Positions 1 through 6,227 of a stretch of 7,963 bases of DNA are shown piece by piece. The notes beneath the pieces were generated by a model that worked only from the letters and a program-made list of their open reading frames with translations, made no database searches and had not been told where the DNA came from. The stretch is taken from assembly GCA_947073895.1 (NCBI GenBank), contig CAMTNN010000060.1, positions 1-7,963 of the forward strand. The letters are read 5' to 3'. The position numbers and the translations under genes are program-made. The number at the start of each line of letters is the position of its first letter. Position 1 is the stretch's first letter. This DNA comes from an uncultured cyanobacterium. GTDB taxonomy: Bacteria > Cyanobacteriota > Vampirovibrionia > Gastranaerophilales > Gastranaerophilaceae.

Positions 1-762
1 ATTAACTTTAATAAAAAAAAAATAATTTTTAAACTTGTTCCAAATTTAATCTCAATTTTCCATCCAAAAACAAAATCAAAAACATTTGAAAAAAAAGTGT
101 TATACTTTGGAGGTTGCGGCTCAAAAATCAAAAACGATAAAGCCGTTGTTAAACTTTTAAACAATCTTGAGATAGAAGTTATTAATCCGAATTTCTCTTG
201 CTGCGGAATTTCTTTATTTATGCGGGGAGACTTAGAAAGTTTTCAAAATAGTATTAATAACTATATCAGCGTTCTTAAAAAATTCGACATAAAAGAAGTT
301 ATTACAACTTGTGCAAGCTGCGAAAAAACACTAAAAGATTATATTCGCTGGTGTGATTCAGAAGAAAACAGAGAATTTTTAAAAGAAATAAAAATAAAAA
401 ATATTTACGACTATCTTACAGAAACACCTTTGTCCTTAAGAAAACCTGTAACAGTCACATTCCATAAACCTTGTAACATAAGTAATTATCCTAAAATTGA
501 AAAAATCCTTAAAAATACTAAGAATCTCAACTACATAGAAATGAAAGATTTTGACAAATGCTGCGGACTAAATGCAATTACAAAAATAAGCAAATACAAA
601 ATCGTTTCAAAAGTATTCTCCGCAAAGAGAAATAATATCAAAGCAACAGGAGCAAAATACGTACTGACTTCGTGTTTAGGTTGTGAAGCATCTTTAACAC
701 TCTACTCCGGCGGAGCATACAAAGTATGCGACTTAGCAGAATTCATCTCCAACAGGATATAA
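1..762 (+). CDS. Fe-S oxidoreductase subunit with two cysteine-rich (CCG) domains, 5'-truncated by the window edge
   Basis: The frame is open from base 1, so the GTG at 97 is an internal Val codon and not a start. No ribosome-binding site precedes it, and the 32 residues before it (a hydrophobic 'KLVPNLISIF' stretch, then a basic linker) look like the usual run-in to a CCG domain. Two full CCG modules are visible, numbered from base 1: C39, C67-C68-G, C104-x-x-C107, and C158, C187-C188-G, C225-x-x-C228. This is the fold of HdrB, GlpC, GlcF and LutA/LldE, which bind Fe-S clusters and pass electrons between a flavin-dependent dehydrogenase and a quinone or disulfide acceptor. The expected N-terminal ferredoxin-like 4Fe-4S part would lie left of the window, and so would any FAD-oxidase partner. 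The substrate (glycolate, lactate, glycerol-3-phosphate, heterodisulfide) cannot be told. The family call is firm; the exact role is open. Confidence 0.85.
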   Translation: MNFNKKKIIFKLVPNLISIFHPKTKSKTFEKKVLYFGGCGSKIKNDKAVVKLLNNLEIEVINPNFSCCGISLFMRGDLESFQNSINNYISVLKKFDIKEVITTCASCEKTLKDYIRWCDSEENREFLKEIKIKNIYDYLTETPLSLRKPVTVTFHKPCNISNYPKIEKILKNTKNLNYIEMKDFDKCCGLNAITKISKYKIVSKVFSAKRNNIKATGAKYVLTSCLGCEASLTLYSGGAYKVCDLAEFISNRI

Positions 763-766
763 GCTA

Positions 767-784
767 ATAGACCAAGTGGTCTAT
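767..784. promoter_or_regulatory. Perfect 8-bp inverted repeat, ATAGACCA-AG-TGGTCTAT
   Basis: It lies five bases after the stop of the Fe-S gene. The arms 767-774 and 777-784 pair perfectly around a 2-base centre; as RNA it would be a 7-bp stem with an AAGT loop. No T-run follows, only ATAAATTT, so it is a poor intrinsic terminator. It could be a protein-binding site or an mRNA 3'-end hairpin. The symmetry is seen directly; the function is not known. Confidence 0.4.
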
Positions 785-806
785 ATAAATTTCAATCCCC
801 TGATTG

Positions 807-829
807 ATGCCCCGGGCATGCCAAGCATG
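807..829 (+). promoter_or_regulatory. Overlapping GC-rich inverted repeats in the leader of the AMIN-like gene
   Basis: ATGCC-CCG-GGCAT (807-819; six pairs if the loop is one base) overlaps CATGC-CAA-GCATG (817-829). Both use bases 817-819, so as RNA the two hairpins would exclude each other. They form a GC-rich island in an AT-rich intergenic region, ending 12 bases before the AAGGGAG ribosome-binding site (842-848). I find no convincing -35/-10 pair here: TTGATG at 804 and TACACT at 830 are 20 bases apart. It may be a structured leader or an operator. Confidence 0.3.
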
Positions 830-858
830 TACACTATTATCAAGGGAGAGAGAGTTTT

Positions 859-1914
859 ATGAAAAGAGTATTGTTGTTATTAACAATGGTAGTATCTATG
901 TTGTCAGCATTTGCTGATGAAAATGTGCTTCAATCTATTGAGATTGAACCTGTCAAAGATACATACAACATTGTTTTAGTTTCTGATAAAGCAGTTGATG
1001 TCAAAAAAGTTGTTCAAGCATCTAACAAAATCACCTTGAATATGAAAGACATCAGAGCTTCGAAAACATTAAACACAATCTATAATAATGTTGAGAACGT
1101 TGACACCGTAATGGTAGAGCCTCAAGGAAACGGAATCAGCATATTTTTCCAGGCAGAAAATGCTGCAGCATCAACTGTAACATTTGATGCTCTAACAACA
1201 GCTCCTGCTCCTGCTCCAATTGTGGCAGGAAGCAAAAACATTAAACTAAGCAATCCTATAGAAAGCTACGCTCCAATTTATAACGAAGATTTAGAAACTG
1301 CAAAAACTTCTAAGTTATTTGACAAGCTAAAATCATCTTCAACAGTTGCTGATATCCAGGACAGCTTTGACGAAGATACCGCTTCTGATTTTGGACAAAA
1401 AGCATTTTCATTTGGTTTGCTAATCCTATTAGGCGTTGGTGTAATGAGATTATTCAAACGCAAAGAGCCTGAAATGAAAATCGGCCTCAGCCAATCTCTT
1501 AACGAAAGAGAAATCAATATGTACAGAGGTGCTCAACCAGTTCAGCAAACTTATGCAAGCACAGAAAAACCATTTACTACTGTTAACTACGGATTAAATG
1601 CATATCAAAAAGAAAACAGAAATCCTTATGAAACAGAGCAAATGCCAATTCATAATCCAAAATTAAGAAACTACGTTAGCCCTCAAGTTAGAGCAACTGT
1701 TGCAACTCAGCCAGCAGCTCAACCAAAAACAGCAGTACAGGCTCCTGTAAAAAAACTTACAACACCTGTAAACAATGCTCCAGTAAATCAGTCTAATCCT
1801 AACATAGACAACTTAAAGTTCTTAGAATCAATGACAGCTATCTATGAAAAAAGCGGACGTCACGACCTCGCAAGAGGCCTAAGAGCTAGTTTAAGCAAAA
1901 ATAATATTCAATAA
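859..1914 (+). CDS. AMIN-like domain protein with signal peptide, one membrane helix and a cytoplasmic low-complexity tail
   Basis: The ATG at 859 has a good ribosome-binding site, AAGGGAG, ten bases upstream. The 351-residue protein begins with a signal peptide (basic start, hydrophobic core 4-16, likely cleavage near 19-20 after 'SAFA'). Residues about 23-102 alternate in beta-strand fashion ('QSIEIEP..YNIVLVSD', 'KITLNMKDI', 'VDTVMVEPQ', 'GISIFFQAE'). This fits AMIN, the domain that targets amidases and PilQ-type proteins to the cell wall. An Ala/Pro linker follows, then one membrane helix at about 182-199 and FKRK, which places the remaining 150 residues in the cytoplasm. That tail is rich in Pro, Gln and Asn and ends in a predicted helix (318-346). 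AMIN is a profile-by-eye call; FliO has a loosely similar layout but no flagellar gene is nearby. It may couple the cell wall to a cytoplasmic partner, which is inference. The gene appears monocistronic and ends at a strong terminator. Confidence 0.7.
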   Translation: MKRVLLLLTMVVSMLSAFADENVLQSIEIEPVKDTYNIVLVSDKAVDVKKVVQASNKITLNMKDIRASKTLNTIYNNVENVDTVMVEPQGNGISIFFQAENAAASTVTFDALTTAPAPAPIVAGSKNIKLSNPIESYAPIYNEDLETAKTSKLFDKLKSSSTVADIQDSFDEDTASDFGQKAFSFGLLILLGVGVMRLFKRKEPEMKIGLSQSLNEREINMYRGAQPVQQTYASTEKPFTTVNYGLNAYQKENRNPYETEQMPIHNPKLRNYVSPQVRATVATQPAAQPKTAVQAPVKKLTTPVNNAPVNQSNPNIDNLKFLESMTAIYEKSGRHDLARGLRASLSKNNIQ

Positions 1915-1948
1915 AACAACAATCTTTTTATAAAACTATACTATATTT

Positions 1949-1975
1949 GAGAGAGCAACGCTCTCTCTTTATTTT
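1949..1975 (+). terminator. Rho-independent terminator of the AMIN-like gene
   Basis: A perfect 8-bp stem GAGAGAGC (1949-1956) / GCTCTCTC (1960-1967) closes an AAC loop and is followed by TTTATTTT. It begins 35 bases after the stop codon at 1914. On the minus strand the hairpin is followed by AAATATAG, so it should not stop transcription arriving from the convergent manC-like gene well. Confidence 0.85.
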
Positions 1976-1983
1976 GTATAATA

Positions 1984-3357
1984 TTATACACGACCGTACA
2001 TATCTTCATATCTTATAATATCTTCTTCAATCAGAAGGTCACCCATTTGCGCTTCAATAATCTTAAGATTTGTTTCGTAAGGATTCTGCAAAGAGTGAAT
2101 TGCCTTAACAGGGATATCAACACTGTGCCCCGGACTTAAAATGAGTTCTTTTCCTTCCAATACAACTTTAGCTGTACCTTCCAAAACAACCCAGTGTTCA
2201 CTTCTGTGATTATGTGACTGAACAGAAAGTTTTTGCCCCGGATTAACCTGAATAATCTTACTCAAAAACCCGTTACCCTGCGCCAACACCGTATAATAAC
2301 CCCAAGGTCTGTAAACAGTTTTATGCACAAGATGAGTATTATCGTTTTGTTTTTTTAATGTTTCATAAACATTTTTAACCTCTTGGGTTTTATCAGATTT
2401 GCAAGCTAAAATAGCATCTTCTGTTTCAACAAGCACAACATCTTCAAGTCCAATTGTTGCAACAAGTTTAGATGAAGAATATACGAATGAATTTTTAGAG
2501 CCTTCGTCTAAAACATGACCAATTTTGACATTGCCGTTCTCGTCTTTTTTACTCACATCATAAATAGATTTCCAACTTCCTAAATCATTCCAATCACTTT
2601 TTAGCTGAACAAATGCAATCTTGTCGGATTTTTCCATAATTGCATAATCAATTGAAATAGAAGGCATTTTATCAAATTCTGTAAACGGAATATCTGCAGA
2701 ATTTGTAAAATCGAAGTTCTTCAATAAACCGTAAATTTCAGGAGCATATTTTTCAGCCTCACTTAATAAAACTGATGCTTTGAACATAAATATACCGCTA
2801 TTCCAGTAATAATTACCATCTTCAATATATTTTTCAGCAAGCTCCATATCAGGTTTTTCTACAAACCTATGAACACGATTACCTTCTGCACTAATATAAC
2901 CGTAACCTGTCTCAGCATAAGAAGGTTTAATACCAAAAGTAACAATATACCCTTGTTCTGCTAATTTTTCACCCTCTTCAACCGTTTGTTTAAAAGATTC
3001 AACATCTTTAATCGTATGGTCTGACGGAACTACAAGAATTACAGGGTCTTTTTGTGCGGTTTCCGTAATGTATTTTGAGCCTAAAACGATTGCAGGAGCT
3101 GTATTTTTCGAAATCGGTTCAGATAATACAATCGGATTTTGAGCAAAAGAAGAAAGCTGATACTTAACGTTAGAACAGTTTTTAACGCAAGTCATACTCA
3201 CAATATTTTCAGCAGGCATACATTCTTTCAATCTCTGGAATGTAGATTGTAATAAGCTTTCGGTGTTCTGAATATTTAAAAGCTGTTTTGGATAAAGTTC
3301 TCTTGATAACGGCCATAAACGGCTGCCTGAACCCCCTGCTAAAATAATTCCGTACAT
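1984..3357 (-). CDS. manC: Bifunctional mannose-1-phosphate guanylyltransferase / mannose-6-phosphate isomerase (type II)
   Basis: It makes GDP-mannose from mannose-1-phosphate and GTP; the C-terminal domain of this family interconverts fructose-6-phosphate and mannose-6-phosphate. The 457 residues are close to the usual length for the bifunctional type. The nucleotidyltransferase domain shows the N-terminal signature AGGSGSRLWPLSRELYPKQ (7-25), VPSDH (110-114), FVEKPD (165-170), NSGIF (186-190) and NDLGSW (257-262). The cupin-like isomerase domain starts near YRPWGYY (349-355) and has QSHNHRSEHW (380-389) and a later His (H421), the expected metal-site residues. The ATG at 3357 has AGGAG six bases upstream (CTCCT at 3363-3367 on the plus strand). 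It follows the ABC exporter gene by 12 bases, so the two are almost surely co-transcribed. GDP-mannose would feed cell-surface glycan, O-antigen or fucose synthesis. AlgA/CpsB/XanB/ManC are names used for this same enzyme type. Confidence 0.95.
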   Translation of the reverse strand: MYGIILAGGSGSRLWPLSRELYPKQLLNIQNTESLLQSTFQRLKECMPAENIVSMTCVKNCSNVKYQLSSFAQNPIVLSEPISKNTAPAIVLGSKYITETAQKDPVILVVPSDHTIKDVESFKQTVEEGEKLAEQGYIVTFGIKPSYAETGYGYISAEGNRVHRFVEKPDMELAEKYIEDGNYYWNSGIFMFKASVLLSEAEKYAPEIYGLLKNFDFTNSADIPFTEFDKMPSISIDYAIMEKSDKIAFVQLKSDWNDLGSWKSIYDVSKKDENGNVKIGHVLDEGSKNSFVYSSSKLVATIGLEDVVLVETEDAILACKSDKTQEVKNVYETLKKQNDNTHLVHKTVYRPWGYYTVLAQGNGFLSKIIQVNPGQKLSVQSHNHRSEHWVVLEGTAKVVLEGKELILSPGHSVDIPVKAIHSLQNPYETNLKIIEAQMGDLLIEEDIIRYEDMYGRV

Positions 3358-3369
3358 ATTTTCTCCTTA

Positions 3370-5187
3370 TTATGCAAACTGCATTTCGTATAAATATTTA
3401 TATCTGCCATCCGGCTTACTAATCAATTCATCATGAGTCCCTAATTCAACCAGTTCACCTTCATTCAGAACCGCAATTCTGTCTGCATTATGAATAGTTG
3501 AAAGTCTGTGGGCAATAACAAATACAGTTCTGTTTTGCATCAAATTATCCAATGCTTTTTGAACAATAGCCTCTGACTCGTTATCCAACGCTGATGTTGC
3601 TTCATCTAAAATTACGATAGGCGAATTCTTAATCAACGCTCTTGCAATTGCAACACGCTGTCTTTGACCGCCTGATAGAGATGCACCACGTTCACCGACA
3701 ACAGTATCAATACCTTCAGGCAAAGTACCTAAAAACTCATCCAAATGAGCTAATTCTACTGCTTTAGCGATTTCCGCTTCAGTAGCATTCGGCTTACCCA
3801 TAAGGATATTTTCTTTAATTGTTCCTGAGAACAAGTAATTATCTTGAAATACGAATGAGATAGAATTTCTCAAGCTTACTATATCATACTCTCTGACATC
3901 AATCCCGTTAATCATAATGGAACCGGATTTTACATCATAAAATCTTGGTATCAAATTAACAACGGTAGATTTACCGCCGCCTGAATTACCGACAAGCGCG
4001 ATTGTTTCATTAGGTTTTACCGATAAATTGAAGTCTTTTAATACAGGTAAATCTTTTACATACTCAAATGTTACATGGCTAAAATCAACTCCGCCAACAT
4101 TTTTTAACTCTAAAGAGTTCGGCTTATTCTTGATTTCAGGAATAAGGTCAAATAACTCAAATACACGAGCCATTGAAACAAATGTTCCTTGTAAATTAGT
4201 AAGAGTAAGCCCCAATGTTTTAGTAGGTTTGTACAATAATAACAATGATGTTACAAACGAAGCAAAACTTCCGGCAGTCATTTCACCGGAAAGAATAAGG
4301 CTGTTACCATAGTTCATAACAATCGCAATCCCGATTGAACATATAAAATACATAATAGGAGACATCCATCCTACACGCTTTGTTAAAGACATTGCAAGAT
4401 TAAATTGCGCTTTAACCTGTTTTTCAAATTTATGATTTTGAGACTCTTGAAGATTGTATGCAGTAACAATTTTATTTCCGGCACAAGTTTCATTAAAATT
4501 AGTGGTCATATCCCCTGCAACAACCATTGTTTCATTAGAAACTTTTTTAATTTTTTTTCTGATGAGAGTTACAGGAGTAATTGCAATCGCCATTACTCCA
4601 ACACCGATAATTGCAAGCTTCCAGGAGTTAAACAAAAGAACTCCGACAAGAGCAAGCAGCTCAAATATAGACAAAATAAATGTTTTAATTGTTTCAATAA
4701 GTTTTTTTGAAGCTTGATCAGGGTCAGATAAAAACCTGCTCAAAATCAGCCCTGAAGAGTTAATATCATAAAACTTTGTATCCATTGCAGTAAGCTTTTT
4801 AAATAAATCTATTTTAAGCTTATTTGACATCGTATTACCAGTCCATTCAGTAAGGTAGTTACAAAGATATTTCAAAAGACCTTGGATAAGGGCAAAAACA
4901 ACTATTGCAAACGGAATAAACTTAATAAAAAATGATTGAAGCTGAATTGTATACCCCTGGAATGTAAATACCTGAGCTTCATTACCATTTACAACATAAT
5001 CCATATAAGGCCTTAAAGAAAAAGCCACAACACCATCAAGCAACCCTAAAGGTATAGCTAACAATATCAAAATTATTGAACGCGATAAAACCGCTCTTAT
5101 ATAAGGAAACATTTTGTTAAGCAAATAACCGTAACGAAATGCATCTTTAGTATTAGTATTCTTTAACTTTAACAACGAATCTTCCAT
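3370..5187 (-). CDS. ABC exporter, fused membrane and ATPase domains (MsbA-like)
   Basis: This half-transporter forms a homodimer in the inner membrane and uses ATP to flip or export a lipid, glycolipid or other substrate. From the start chosen here (605 residues) there are six membrane helices near 33-55, 87-113, 165-185, 188-208, 272-293 and 300-320. The ATPase domain has Walker A GNSGGGKS (400-407), Q-loop Q448, signature LSGGQ (504-508), Walker B IVILDE (524-529) and the switch His in 'IAHRLST' (H559), so all catalytic elements are present. A Met five codons earlier (5202) is possible but has no ribosome-binding site; the ATG at 5187 has GGAGAGGAG directly before it. Heading an operon with the GDP-mannose enzyme, it most likely moves an envelope glycan precursor or lipid A-type lipid; that is inference. 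MsbA-like multidrug exporters share the same architecture and cannot be excluded. Confidence 0.92.
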   Translation of the reverse strand: MEDSLLKLKNTNTKDAFRYGYLLNKMFPYIRAVLSRSIILILLAIPLGLLDGVVAFSLRPYMDYVVNGNEAQVFTFQGYTIQLQSFFIKFIPFAIVVFALIQGLLKYLCNYLTEWTGNTMSNKLKIDLFKKLTAMDTKFYDINSSGLILSRFLSDPDQASKKLIETIKTFILSIFELLALVGVLLFNSWKLAIIGVGVMAIAITPVTLIRKKIKKVSNETMVVAGDMTTNFNETCAGNKIVTAYNLQESQNHKFEKQVKAQFNLAMSLTKRVGWMSPIMYFICSIGIAIVMNYGNSLILSGEMTAGSFASFVTSLLLLYKPTKTLGLTLTNLQGTFVSMARVFELFDLIPEIKNKPNSLELKNVGGVDFSHVTFEYVKDLPVLKDFNLSVKPNETIALVGNSGGGKSTVVNLIPRFYDVKSGSIMINGIDVREYDIVSLRNSISFVFQDNYLFSGTIKENILMGKPNATEAEIAKAVELAHLDEFLGTLPEGIDTVVGERGASLSGGQRQRVAIARALIKNSPIVILDEATSALDNESEAIVQKALDNLMQNRTVFVIAHRLSTIHNADRIAVLNEGELVELGTHDELISKPDGRYKYLYEMQFA

Positions 5188-5191
5188 CAAA

Positions 5192-5200
5192 CTCCTCTCC
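5192..5200 (-). promoter_or_regulatory. Ribosome-binding site that decides the ABC exporter start
   Basis: On the minus strand this reads GGAGAGGAG. AGGAG ends four bases, and the first GGAG nine bases, before the ATG at 5187. The alternative ATG (5202-5200) overlaps this purine tract and is preceded only by ATAATTTTA, so the downstream start is preferred. Confidence 0.6.
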
Positions 5201-5270
5201 ATTAAAATTATAACAACATTTTATCATGAACATATTTTTATAGCACTTTAATCACAGCAACATATACTCG

Positions 5271-5297
5271 ATTATATCACACATTTATATCCCTCAA
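5271..5297 (-). promoter_or_regulatory. Candidate promoter of the ABC exporter-manC operon
   Basis: On the minus strand there is a perfect TATAAT (5276-5271) with TTGAGG (5297-5292) 15 bases upstream, a spacer shorter than the ideal 17. Transcription would start near 5264, leaving a leader of about 75 bases. A second TATAAT at 5212-5207 sits too close to the start codon and has no -35. The call is weak in this AT-rich context. Confidence 0.3.
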
Positions 5298-5307
5298 ACG
5301 CAATAAT

Positions 5308-5324
5308 AGTGTGGGTTTGACACT
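5308..5324. promoter_or_regulatory. Operator-like inverted repeat AGTGT-N7-ACACT over the -35 box
   Basis: AGTGT (5308-5312) and ACACT (5320-5324) are perfect inverted repeats that overlap the TTGACA box at 5317-5322, a usual place for a repressor site. A second inverted pair, GGGTTTG (5313-5319) and CAAACCC (5352-5358), brackets the whole core promoter from the -35 box to the likely start point. I do not recognise the motif as belonging to a known regulator. Confidence 0.35.
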
Positions 5325-5345
5325 TTAAAAATAATCCTTTAGAGT
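5317..5345 (+). promoter_or_regulatory. Sigma-70-type promoter of the small membrane-protein gene
   Basis: A perfect -35 TTGACA (5317-5322) is followed, after an ideal 17-base spacer, by TAGAGT (5340-5345), four of six matches to TATAAT. Transcription would start near 5352, about 58 bases before the ATG at 5410. Confidence 0.6.
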
Positions 5346-5409
5346 AAGTTACAAACCCGAACATTTGCGTTAGCATGTAGGAGAGTTAAGAGAAAGAAAG
5401 TGTGTGCGT

Positions 5410-5793
5410 ATGATTCAACCTGTAAACGCCTTTAGCCCTCGGGCAGGATTCAGAGGGAACAACGGAACGTACGGTCAAAAGCCAACATTATCAAACCAAA
5501 ACATCGCCCTGATTAATGCAGGCGGAGTTGCTGCTGCAGCAGGCGGTTTAGGAACCGCTCTTGCAAGAAGCCAAACTTCATCCTGGGCACATGCCGGTGT
5601 ATTAGGTTTGTGTGCTGCATTTTTAACAATGTTCTTTATGACACCGCAGTTAATTGACAAAACAGGACTTCACAAAAACAGTTCTGATGAAGCAAAGTTA
5701 ATTGCAAAAGAAGATAGTCCCAAGTTTATGGATGCAGTAAAGGAACATCTCAGACCGGCTAAAAAACTTGTTCAGTTCAAACAGCAGGGTTAA
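5410..5793 (+). CDS. Small uncharacterised two-helix membrane protein with N-terminal 'PRAGFRG' tag
   Basis: I do not recognise a named family. From the ATG at 5410 it is 127 residues: a short polar start with PRAGFRG (10-16), an Ala/Gly-rich hydrophobic helix (about 31-52), a second hydrophobic helix (about 59-82), and a charged, Lys-rich tail (83-127). That suggests a helical hairpin in the inner membrane. A GTG at 5404 would add two residues; the ATG is favoured because the protein then begins 'MIQPVNAFSPRAGFRG', a layout I associate from memory with small Gastranaerophilales proteins. The ribosome-binding site is unusual: AGAAAG lies about nine bases upstream, while the stronger AGGAGAG (5379-5385) is some 25 bases away. 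It has its own promoter and is divergent from the exporter operon. Its stop codon overlaps that of the convergent gene within TTAA (5790-5793). Function unknown. Confidence 0.72.
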   Translation: MIQPVNAFSPRAGFRGNNGTYGQKPTLSNQNIALINAGGVAAAAGGLGTALARSQTSSWAHAGVLGLCAAFLTMFFMTPQLIDKTGLHKNSSDEAKLIAKEDSPKFMDAVKEHLRPAKKLVQFKQQG

Positions 5794-6227
5794 TCCATAG
5801 GATTAGGTTTTCCCATACCGTAGCCGCTTCGCAAAACATTGTAAAGAGTGGCGCCGGCAACTCCAATTGCACCGGCTTTTGCGAACAGATTCTTAGCTGT
5901 GAGCGCTAATGCTGATGCGCCTACGAGAAAGAGACTGTTTCCTAAAGAATAAAGAGTGCCTTCACATCCGCCCTTTATTCTTCCCCACAAAGCAGGAAGC
6001 GGATTTCTTGTTCTGTAATCAAAAACTTTGTCTTGAATAATCCTGTTTGAATAACTGACAGTGTCAGTTGTTCTTGAGTTAAAATAAGCTTTTTCAAGAT
6101 ACTTGGCAGATTCTTTTTGCGCTCCGTTTTTAGAATATTGGTTAGCAACATTAACAGCATCATAGAGGGCAATTCCCATGCCGGCTGTTCCTAAAGTTCT
6201 ACAAGCTATTTTTGTTGCAAGTTTCAT
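5790..6227 (-). CDS. Small uncharacterised membrane-associated protein, coupled to the HEAT-repeat gene
   Basis: No named family is recognised. The protein has 145 residues: an N-terminal amphipathic or membrane helix (about 4-28, 'LGTAGMGIALYDAVNVA'), a polar middle (30-80) rich in Tyr, Ser and Arg, and a long Ala/Gly-rich hydrophobic region (about 91-135) that could hold one or two membrane helices. It ends in GKPNPMD. The ATG at 6227 shares its A with the TAA of the upstream HEAT-repeat gene (TAATG), and GAAGG lies seven bases upstream inside that gene. The two are therefore very probably translated from one mRNA by termination-reinitiation, which suggests that their products work together. 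The C-terminal end meets the convergent 5410-5793 gene with no spacer. An alternative-frame reading inside it is only a shadow. Confidence 0.72.
   Translation of the reverse strand: MKLATKIACRTLGTAGMGIALYDAVNVANQYSKNGAQKESAKYLEKAYFNSRTTDTVSYSNRIIQDKVFDYRTRNPLPALWGRIKGGCEGTLYSLGNSLFLVGASALALTAKNLFAKAGAIGVAGATLYNVLRSGYGMGKPNPMD

Noticed and set aside
825..832. Octamer AGCATGTA shared by the leaders at about 825 and 5372
   Set aside because: One shared 8-mer in an 8-kb window is expected by chance and the flanks do not match.
1278..1517. 79-codon open frame on the minus strand inside the AMIN-like gene
   Set aside because: It overlaps a well-supported gene completely, has no ribosome-binding site and gives no recognisable protein; a shadow frame.
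1976..1989. Perfect palindrome GTATAATATTATAC containing TATAAT on both strands, at the end of the manC-like gene
   Set aside because: No -35-like sequence stands at the right distance on either strand, and such AT palindromes are easy to get by chance in this composition. It also has no T-run that would make it a terminator.
4028..4717. Three plus-strand open frames of 87-101 codons within the ABC exporter gene
   Set aside because: All lie antisense to intact, motif-rich transporter sequence and their translations look like noise.
5761..5777. Possible minus-strand terminator after the HEAT-gene pair (AACT-TGTTC-AGTT next to an A-run)
   Set aside because: The stem is only four base pairs and partly overlaps the A-run that would give the T-tract; too weak to call.
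5975..6172. 65-codon minus-strand frame within the small membrane-protein gene
   Set aside because: It is an alternative frame of 5790-6227 without its own initiation signal; the 145-residue frame has coupling to the upstream gene and sensible composition.
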